Origin: Actinomycetales bacterium
GTDB taxonomy: Bacteria; Actinomycetota; Actinomycetes; Mycobacteriales; Mycobacteriaceae
Reading direction: 5' to 3'
Length of the DNA: 5,812 nt
Assembly: GCA_012841845.1 (NCBI GenBank)
Contig: DUTZ01000273.1
Coordinates: forward strand, 1-5,812
Positions 1-5,169 of the stretch are shown here, piece after piece. Positions within the stretch are counted from its first letter, which is position 1, and the number at the start of each line of letters is the position of its first letter. A model generated the notes under the pieces. It was not told the origin of the DNA and did no database searches. It saw nothing but the letters and a program-made list of their open reading frames with translations. Made by a program: the position numbers and the translations under genes.

Positions 1-25
1 CCCGCCGCGCCGTCCGCCGTGCCCG

Positions 26-1681
26 TCACGCGTCCGACCCGCCGGCGTCCGACCGCCGGTCGTGGTCCGGGGCCCGGTCGGCGACCAGACGGCGCGCCCA
101 GCCGTAGTCGGTCTTGCGGCTCGGGTGCCGGCCCACCTCGTCGACCACCCAGTACGCCGCCGGGATCTTGTAGCCGGCCAGGCTCGAGCGCAGCGCGGCG
201 TCGATCTCCTCGAAGCCGCGCGGCGACCCCGACCACTGGACCACCGCGCCGACGCGCTCGCCGAAGCGCTCGTCGGGTACGCCGAGGATCACGGCGTCCT
301 CCACCCCGTCCACGGCCTTGAGGGCGGCCTCGACCTCCTCGGCGAAGATCTTCTCGCCGCCCGAGTTGATCACCTGGCTGGCCCGGCCCAGCATGATGAT
401 GGTCTCCGGCCCGTCGTAGACGCCGCGGTCGCCGGTGAAGCAGCGGCGCTCGCCGGCGATCTCGCGGAACGTCTCGGCCGTCTTGTCGGGGTCCTTGTAG
501 TAGCCGCTGGGCAGGTAGCCGGACTTGACGATCCAGCCCACCTCGGTCGAGTCGTCGGGCAGCGGCTCGTCGAGGTCGTCCACGAGCTGCAGCGTCGTGC
601 CGCGCGGGATGCGGGGGCCGTGGTGGGCGAAGAGCGCGCCGCTGTCGACGTCGGCCTTCGTCACCATCCCGAGCCCGCCGTAGCCGCCCTCGGAGGTGCC
701 GAACGCGTCCATGATCATGAGGTCCGGCCGCAGCGCGAGCAGGTCCGCCTTGACCGCCGGCGAGAACAGCGCGGCGCCCGAGGAGACCATGAACATGCTC
801 GAGGTGTCCGGCTCGGTCCGCCGCATCGCCTCGACGAGCGGCCGCACCATGGCGTCGCCGGCGACGATCGCCACCTGGATCCTCTCCCGCTCGATCGTCT
901 CCAGCGCCTCCTCGGCCCGGAAGTGCGGCAGGTAGTAGCAGGTCCCGCCCGCGAACAGCGCGGTGAACGTGGGCATGATGCCCGAGGTGTGGATGAGCGG
1001 CATGAGGACCAGGTAACGCATCGGGTCCCCGCCCAGGCCCGCGCGCGACTGGTGGAACTCGTCGGGCACCGGCTCGCCCGTGTGGTAGTCCGCCCCGCCG
1101 CCGAGGCTGCGCCACAGGTCCTCCTGCCGCCACATCACGCCCTTGGGCTTGCCGGTGGTGCCGCCGGTGAAGATGAGGAAGAGGTCGTCGGGGCTGCGCT
1201 CCACCCGGGTCCGCTCGGGAGAGGCCGCCGCGACCAGGTCCCCGGCGTCGTGCGCCCCGTCCGGCACCGGGGCGCCGCTGCCGTCCTCGACGACGACGAG
1301 GTGGCGCACCCTCTCGAGCCCCGCGACCGCGCCGGAGACGGCCGCGCCGAACTCCCGGTGGAACACGAGCACCGCGGTGTCCGAGTACTCGTACAGGTAG
1401 CGCAGCTCGGGGCCGGCGTAGCGGTAGTTGATGCTGATCGGCACCGCCCGCAGCTTGAGTGCGGCGATCATCACCGCCAGGCAGTCCACGCCGTTGCGCA
1501 GGTGCACGCCCACGTGGTCGCCCACCCCCACCCCGAGCCCGGCCAGGGCGTCGGCCCAGCGGTTGACCTCGGCGTCGAACGCCGCGTAGGTGAGGCGGCG
1601 GTCGCCCTCGACCACCGCCGGGCGGTCGTCGCCGTAGGCGTCGACGGCGTGCTCGAACAGATCTGCCAGGTGGTGCGCCAT
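26..1681 (-). CDS. FadD-type acyl-CoA synthetase, FadD19-like (AMP-binding)
   Basis: ATP-dependent acid:CoA ligase of 551 residues in the ANL superfamily. It adenylates a carboxylate, then forms the CoA thioester. Motifs in order: P-loop TGGTTGKPKG (172-181) followed by VMWRQEDLWR; FGTSEGG (327-333) for adenine/acyl binding; TGD (416-418) with the ribose-binding Asp; hinge and A8 loop GRASQVINSGGEK (432-444); and C-terminal catalytic Lys523 in PSRKTDY, where the usual Gly before the Lys is Arg. The P-loop context, YYKDPDKTAETFR and INSGGEKIFAEEVEAALK closely resemble mycobacterial FadD19, which activates the C27-type sterol side-chain acid. Length is normal for that group. The start at ATG 1681 lies 13 bases after the preceding stop with only weak purine-rich upstream sequence, so coupled translation is likely. 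The C-terminal tail ends in a short Ser/Asp/Ala/Gly repeat. Class is certain; the specific substrate (steroid or other branched acid) is inferred. Confidence 0.94.
   Translation of the reverse strand: MAHHLADLFEHAVDAYGDDRPAVVEGDRRLTYAAFDAEVNRWADALAGLGVGVGDHVGVHLRNGVDCLAVMIAALKLRAVPISINYRYAGPELRYLYEYSDTAVLVFHREFGAAVSGAVAGLERVRHLVVVEDGSGAPVPDGAHDAGDLVAAASPERTRVERSPDDLFLIFTGGTTGKPKGVMWRQEDLWRSLGGGADYHTGEPVPDEFHQSRAGLGGDPMRYLVLMPLIHTSGIMPTFTALFAGGTCYYLPHFRAEEALETIERERIQVAIVAGDAMVRPLVEAMRRTEPDTSSMFMVSSGAALFSPAVKADLLALRPDLMIMDAFGTSEGGYGGLGMVTKADVDSGALFAHHGPRIPRGTTLQLVDDLDEPLPDDSTEVGWIVKSGYLPSGYYKDPDKTAETFREIAGERRCFTGDRGVYDGPETIIMLGRASQVINSGGEKIFAEEVEAALKAVDGVEDAVILGVPDERFGERVGAVVQWSGSPRGFEEIDAALRSSLAGYKIPAAYWVVDEVGRHPSRKTDYGWARRLVADRAPDHDRRSDAGGSDA
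30..59. repeat. Imperfect 15-base tandem duplication in the fadD 3' end
   Basis: Two adjacent copies, gcgtccgacccgccg (30-44) and gcgtccgaccgccgg (45-59) on the plus strand, encode the last residues of the synthetase (RRSDA then GGSDA). It is beyond the catalytic Lys region, so it probably has no effect on catalysis. It looks like a slippage duplication and could be chance in GC-rich DNA. Confidence 0.4.
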
Positions 1682-1694
1682 GGGCTTCTCGTCT

Positions 1695-2963
1695 CTAGAC
1701 CGGGGTGATGGGCAGGGGCGTGCGGGTGGGGCCGAAGGCGAACGCGGCGCCGGTGCTGATGCGGGTCACGGCCACCTCGTCGGATTCGCGGGCCGGCTCG
1801 TCTCCGAGGCGCAGCACCGCCTCGACATGCGTAGCGGTGACCGTCTCGGTGAGGGTCCACCGCGGGTCCACCGCCTGGGCGGCCGCCGCCAGCGGCCGCA
1901 GGTCCCCGGCGGCGAGCAACGGCGCCCACGTGTCGTCGGCGAACGCCGCGGCCGACCGGTCCCAGCGGACGATCACCTCGTCGTCGTTCTCCCCCGCCGT
2001 CCAGCACGAGAACCCGGTGTACGCGACCGGGCCCGCGAGGGGGTGGACCCGGAGCACCGCCGCGAGACCGCGGGCGTCCCCGCCCGTGCCCAGGACCTCG
2101 CGCAGCCGGCCCGCGGCCACCCCGGCGATGCCGGTGGCCTGGTAGGCGAGCAGCCGGTCGGCGGTGGCCGCGTCGGACCGGCGGCGGACCGACTGGTGGA
2201 AGCCCACCGCGAGCAGGTGCATCTGCAGGTAGACCTCGCGCGTGATCCGGACCAGGGCGGCCGAGGTGAACTCGTCGAAGCGCAGGTCGGACAACAGCGG
2301 GCCCGCGTAGTCGTCCCGACTCCCCTCGCCCGTGGCGTCGCGCGGGGCGGGCGGGGGGAAGGGGAAGTCGACGGCGAGGCTGGACGCCGACTCGCGGGCC
2401 GGCTCCGGGAGCGTGGCCGGCTCGGCGTCCGGGTCGATGCGCACGGTCCAGTGGCAGTGCGGGGTGCGGCCCTCGGGCTCGCGGGGCGGGCGGTGGATCG
2501 GCGCCACCTGCGCACGCGGGTTGGTGGCCAGGGCGGTGGCCGGGAAGGTGGGGTCCTCGATGTCGTGGCACATCGTGCGCACGAGCCGGTCCCCCATGCC
2601 CTCGACGTCCATGAGCGCGCCGCAGTGGTCGAGCCAGAACTCGCCGTGGTCGTGGTCGGTCACGGCGTAGCGGAAGTCCATGAACTCCGGCGGCGCCCCC
2701 ACGTCCAGTTGGAAGCCCTTGAAGATCTCGGCCACACCGTCGCCGGTGATTGACAGCGCCTCCTTCATGCGACGGGTGTAGTGGGGGCTCGCGGCCTGCC
2801 ACTCCTCGATCGCGACGTCGCGCATGCCGTCGACGCCGAACTCGCCGAGCAGCGCCGGCATCCCGGCCCGGTCGATGAGCTGGCCGATGAGCAGTAGGTC
2901 GGGGACCAGGCGGGCGAGCGTCGCGTGGTCGAGGGACTCCAGCGGATCCGGCTGCGGGGCCAC
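1695..2963 (-). CDS. Conserved hypothetical protein, 422 aa, His/Cys-rich N-terminal half
   Basis: I do not recognise this gene with certainty. It encodes 422 residues with no signal peptide or transmembrane helix. The N-terminal half (about 8-175) carries a cluster of possible metal-ligand or catalytic residues: H104 and H106 in DHDHGEFW, H113-C114 in FWLDHCGALMD, C132-H133 in MCHDIEDPTF, and H169-C170-H171-W172. A Pro/Ala/Asp/Glu-rich linker (about 176-218) separates it from a C-terminal half that begins with a long helical stretch (about 230-292). The FW..HC...C.DIEDP pattern faintly recalls L-2-amino-thiazoline-4-carboxylic acid hydrolase-type domains, but this is only a lead. The start is set at GTG 2963, with GAGG 10 bases upstream and 5 bases after the preceding stop. 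The open frame extends further upstream only as a shadow inside the NTF2-like gene. Its place between that gene and fadD implies a job in the same pathway. Confidence 0.8.
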   Translation of the reverse strand: MAPQPDPLESLDHATLARLVPDLLLIGQLIDRAGMPALLGEFGVDGMRDVAIEEWQAASPHYTRRMKEALSITGDGVAEIFKGFQLDVGAPPEFMDFRYAVTDHDHGEFWLDHCGALMDVEGMGDRLVRTMCHDIEDPTFPATALATNPRAQVAPIHRPPREPEGRTPHCHWTVRIDPDAEPATLPEPARESASSLAVDFPFPPPAPRDATGEGSRDDYAGPLLSDLRFDEFTSAALVRITREVYLQMHLLAVGFHQSVRRRSDAATADRLLAYQATGIAGVAAGRLREVLGTGGDARGLAAVLRVHPLAGPVAYTGFSCWTAGENDDEVIVRWDRSAAAFADDTWAPLLAAGDLRPLAAAAQAVDPRWTLTETVTATHVEAVLRLGDEPARESDEVAVTRISTGAAFAFGPTRTPLPITPV

Positions 2964-2968
2964 GGCGC

Positions 2969-3544
2969 TCAGACCTCGTCCGGGCTCGACACGGGCCACA
3001 GCGGCGCCGGGCTGTCCTCGATGCGGTACCAGCCGGCCGGCTTGCCGCCCGCCGCCTCGAAGCGCGCCTTCATGGACGGGGTGAGCGCGTCGGCCTCGTA
3101 CATCCGCATGAACAGGTCCACGACGTTGCCGAAGTCGAAGAAGTCGCGGTGCCACGCCCACTGCCGGTTGCCGTTGTAGAGGAACCACGAGCCGCCCAGG
3201 CCGTGGACCTCGTACGGCTCGCCGGTCCTCGGGTCCACGGTGTCGCGGGCGATCTGCTTCCACAGGCACAGCACGTCACCGGTCTCCGGGTCGATGATCG
3301 TCCGGATGTAGGGGTACTCCCAGCCGTCGAGCCCGGCCATCTCCTGGCCCAGCGCGATGTCGCGGATCTCGTCCCTGCCCACGGCCATGAAGTCGTCCTT
3401 GGTGCCGTAGTTCCAGCCGTAGGTGGCGTCGTCGGCGTAGAAGCGCGCCAGGGGCTTCCAGTCCTTGTTGCGCTCGCATTCGGCGTTGGCGTCGATCCAC
3501 TCCTGCACGAAGTCGGCGATCTCGGCGCGGTCGTATCGGGTCAC
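2969..3544 (-). CDS. NTF2/SnoaL-like protein, tryptophan-rich
   Basis: A 191-residue cytosolic protein with no signal peptide or membrane segment. The first part (about 5-62) reads like an NTF2/SnoaL-like alpha+beta barrel: a leading helix, then W29-x-x-L-A-R-F-Y-A-D-D-A-T-Y-G-W44, then GRDEIRD (56-62). This is the usual opening of the family, which includes ketosteroid isomerases, polyketide cyclases and non-catalytic hydrophobic-ligand binders. It is longer than a simple 130-residue SnoaL domain, with an extra C-terminal segment (about 145-191). Ten tryptophans and many Tyr/Phe suggest an aromatic pocket. Asp38/Asp39 and Asp83 are candidate acids, but no catalytic set can be assigned. The GTG start at 3544 is chosen because AGGAG sits 8 bases upstream; the GTG three codons' distance upstream is followed directly by a stop. 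It lies 21 bases after the ferredoxin. M. tuberculosis has a similar-sized hypothetical gene (Rv0762c) in this slot; whether they are orthologous was not tested. Confidence 0.82.
   Translation of the reverse strand: MTRYDRAEIADFVQEWIDANAECERNKDWKPLARFYADDATYGWNYGTKDDFMAVGRDEIRDIALGQEMAGLDGWEYPYIRTIIDPETGDVLCLWKQIARDTVDPRTGEPYEVHGLGGSWFLYNGNRQWAWHRDFFDFGNVVDLFMRMYEADALTPSMKARFEAAGGKPAGWYRIEDSPAPLWPVSSPDEV
2974..2977 (-). promoter_or_regulatory. Probable ribosome binding site of the 422-aa gene
   Basis: The minus strand reads GAGG, 10 bases before GTG 2963. It is formed by the last codons (Asp-Glu-Val) of the NTF2-like gene. The match is short, so the start assignment rests as much on the adjacent stop as on this site. 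Confidence 0.5.
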
Positions 3545-3552
3545 GTCACACT

Positions 3553-3557
3553 CTCCT
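3553..3557 (-). promoter_or_regulatory. Ribosome binding site of the NTF2-like gene
   Basis: The minus strand reads AGGAG, 8 bases before the GTG at 3544, within the 21-base gap after the ferredoxin stop. It supports GTG 3544 as the start; the GTG at AGTGTGA just upstream is followed at once by an in-frame TGA. Confidence 0.8.
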
Positions 3558-3565
3558 GGGCGGGG

Positions 3566-3766
3566 TCAGTTCTCGACGAGGCGCAGGGCCTGCGTCGGGC
3601 AGTACTTGACGGCCGCCTTGACGGCCTCGAGCTGGTCGGCGGGCACCTCGCCGCGCTTGGCACGGACCCTGGCCTCGGGCCCCTTGGGAACCGTGAACCA
3701 GTCCGGGGCCTCGGCCTGGCACTCGGCGTGCCCCTGGCACAGATCGAAGTCGACCTCGACGTGCAT
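3566..3766 (-). CDS. Small ferredoxin with CxxHxxC...CP cluster motif, CYP51 redox partner
   Basis: A 66-residue soluble electron carrier. The cluster ligands are Cys10, Cys16 and Cys56 (followed by Pro57). His13 occupies the place where a classic 4Fe-4S ferredoxin has its second cysteine. Three cysteines are typical of a 3Fe-4S cluster, and actinobacterial ferredoxins beside P450s are known to carry this CxxHxxC variant, including M. tuberculosis Rv0763c next to cyp51. The N-terminus MHVEVDFDLCQGHAEC and the C-terminal CPTQAL are characteristic of that group. The ATG shares one base with the P450 stop (TGATG) and has GGAGGGAG upstream, so translation is probably coupled and close to stoichiometric with CYP51. 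The role is to pass single electrons from a reductase, not encoded here, to the P450 haem. The cluster type (3Fe-4S versus a His-ligated 4Fe-4S) is inferred from the motif only. Confidence 0.95.
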   Translation of the reverse strand: MHVEVDFDLCQGHAECQAEAPDWFTVPKGPEARVRAKRGEVPADQLEAVKAAVKYCPTQALRLVEN

Positions 3767-3768
3767 CA
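3764..3768 (-). other. TGATG stop/start overlap, cyp51 to ferredoxin
   Basis: The minus-strand TGATG joins the cyp51 TGA (3768-3766) and the ferredoxin ATG (3766-3764), sharing one base. Together with the upstream GGAGGGAG this suggests reinitiation and matched amounts of enzyme and electron donor. Confidence 0.9.
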
Positions 3769-5169
3769 GCGCTCTCCCTCCGTCGGGCGCTGCCGCCGGC
3801 GGTAGCGCACGGTGCACGGCTGCGCGAGCTGGACGACCATCTTCGAGTGGTCGTTGTGGTAGGACTCGGCGGGCTGGGCGAGCTCGAACTCGTACTCGCG
3901 GAGCAGGATCGAGAAGATGGCCTTGATCTGCAGTTGCGCGAACGCCGCGCCCACGCAGCGGTGCCGGCCCGCGCCGAACGGGATCCACGTCCAGCGGTTG
4001 ACGATGTCCTCCTGCCGCGGCTCGTCGTAGCGCTCGGGCTCGAAGGCGTCGGCGTCCGGGAAGTCCTCGGGCAGCCGGTTGGAGACGGCCGGCGAGGCGG
4101 CGACGGTCTGTCCGGCGCGCACCACGTAGTCGCCGATCCGCACGTCCTCCTGCGCCACGCGCATGAGGATGATGAGCGGCGGGTGCAGCCGCAGCGTCTC
4201 CTTGAGCGCGTTCTCCACCCTGGGCATCTGGCGCAGCGCACCGAAGGAGTACTCGGCGCCGTCGGCGTAGACCTCGTCGAGCTCGGCCACCACCTCGGCC
4301 AGGTAGTCGGGGTGGCGCAGCAGCTCGATGAGCATCCAGGCCGCGGTGCCGGAGGTGGTGTGGTGGCCGGCGAACATCATCGAGATGAAGATGCCGGTGA
4401 CCTCGTCCGGGGTGAACCGCAGCGAGCCGTCCTCGTTCCGGATCGACACGAGCACGTCGAGCAGGTCGCGGTCGTCCTTGTCCGCCGGCGGGTTCGCGAT
4501 GCGCCCGTCCATGATCCCGGAGACCAGCTCCACGAGGCCGGCGCGCGCGGCGTCGCGCTTGCGGAAGGCCGGGATGTCGGCGTACGCGTCGATGTAGGCG
4601 TGCGGGTCGGTGCCCTGCTCGAGGTCGTGGTAGAGGTGCGCGAACCGGACGTCGAGCTCCTCCCGGAACTTCGGGCCGATGAGGCACGCACTACTGGTGT
4701 AGATGGTGAGCTCGGAGAACCACTCGAGGAGGTCGATCTCGCCCTCGTCGCCCCAGTCCGCCACCATGCGCTGGACCTCGCGGGGGATGGTGACGGCGTG
4801 CTGGCGCATGTGCTCGCCGCGCAGCGCCTGGTTGTGCAGCATCTCGCTGCGCCGCTCGGGGCTGGCGTCGAAGACGACGCCCTCGCCGAACACCGGCGTC
4901 ATGAAGGGGTAGGCGGCGGCCTGGTCGAGGGACTCGTCGGGCGCCCGGAAGAACGCCTCGTTGGCCGCCGCCCCGGAGGCGAGGCAGATGTCGCGGTCGA
5001 CGATCCGGAAGATCCCCAGGTCGCCGCACTCCTCGCGCACTCGCCAGAACAGGCCGATCGGGTCGGTGCGCAGCTCGTCCATGTGGCCGAGCTCGCCCTC
5101 GCCGCCGGAGACCCGGGTCGGCTCGCGGAGTTCGGAGAAGTCCGTGTCCGTCTGTTCGGTGCTGGTCAT
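3766..5169 (-). CDS. cyp51: Cytochrome P450 of the CYP51 family (sterol 14alpha-demethylase)
   Basis: Haem monooxygenase of 467 residues. CYP51 enzymes remove the sterol 14alpha-methyl group in three ferredoxin-driven oxidations. Seen: the BC-region signature YPFMTPVFGEGVVFD (87-101), I-helix FAGHHTTSGT (266-275), K-helix E324-T-L-R327, and haem loop FGAGRHRCVG (398-407) with Cys405 as the iron ligand. From memory of M. tuberculosis CYP51 (Rv0764c), these align with an offset of 11: Tyr76/Phe78 become Tyr87/Phe89, and Cys394 becomes Cys405. Much of the chain looks near-identical, including the DHSKMVVQLAQP tail. Phe89 is the residue that in CYP51s favours C4-monomethyl sterols. There is no membrane anchor, so it is soluble, as usual in bacteria. 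The start at 5169 follows a strong AGGAGG and gives the RVSGG...RTDPIGL N-terminus plus about 11 acidic/polar extra residues. The next gene encodes its likely electron donor. Family assignment is very sure; the physiological substrate is not known. Confidence 0.97.
   Translation of the reverse strand: MTSTEQTDTDFSELREPTRVSGGEGELGHMDELRTDPIGLFWRVREECGDLGIFRIVDRDICLASGAAANEAFFRAPDESLDQAAAYPFMTPVFGEGVVFDASPERRSEMLHNQALRGEHMRQHAVTIPREVQRMVADWGDEGEIDLLEWFSELTIYTSSACLIGPKFREELDVRFAHLYHDLEQGTDPHAYIDAYADIPAFRKRDAARAGLVELVSGIMDGRIANPPADKDDRDLLDVLVSIRNEDGSLRFTPDEVTGIFISMMFAGHHTTSGTAAWMLIELLRHPDYLAEVVAELDEVYADGAEYSFGALRQMPRVENALKETLRLHPPLIILMRVAQEDVRIGDYVVRAGQTVAASPAVSNRLPEDFPDADAFEPERYDEPRQEDIVNRWTWIPFGAGRHRCVGAAFAQLQIKAIFSILLREYEFELAQPAESYHNDHSKMVVQLAQPCTVRYRRRQRPTEGER
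3774..3781 (-). promoter_or_regulatory. Ribosome binding site of the ferredoxin gene
   Basis: The minus strand reads GGAGGGAG, ending 7 bases before the ATG at 3766. It lies within the last codons of cyp51 (the TEGER tail). Confidence 0.75.
5166..5169 (-). other. ATGA stop/start overlap, SDR to cyp51
   Basis: The minus-strand ATGA holds the cyp51 ATG (5169-5167) and the SDR TGA (5168-5166). Such 4-base overlaps usually mean translational coupling, so SDR and P450 are likely made together. Confidence 0.9.

Noticed and set aside
1..25. Possible terminator or next gene left of fadD
   Set aside because: Only 25 GC-rich bases are present, with no T-run, convincing hairpin or start codon with an RBS.
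1691..1700. Near-palindrome gtctctagac in the gap before fadD
   Set aside because: Too short and imperfect to be a terminator or operator, and it overlaps the preceding stop codon.
62..1708. 548-codon plus-strand open frame opposite fadD
   Set aside because: Antisense shadow of a GC-rich gene. The product is Arg/Val/His/Gly-rich low complexity with no family motif, while the opposite strand has a full set of ANL motifs.
1680..2753. 357-codon plus-strand open frame opposite the 422-aa gene
   Set aside because: Gly/Arg/Val-rich composition typical of an antisense frame. The minus-strand frame has varied composition, an RBS and operon-like spacing.
1471..2802. 443-codon minus-strand frame spanning two genes
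   Set aside because: Arg/Pro/Gly/His-rich out-of-frame reading that overlaps both the 422-aa gene and fadD.
2964..3269. Upstream extension of the 422-aa frame
   Set aside because: It is an Arg/Pro/Gly-rich shadow inside the NTF2-like gene. Normal sequence begins at GTG 2963 after the neighbour's stop.
3566..3766. Ferredoxin read as a degraded 4Fe-4S ferredoxin lacking a cysteine
   Set aside because: The CxxHxxC...CP pattern is a known functional variant in P450-linked actinobacterial ferredoxins, and the gene is intact and well placed.
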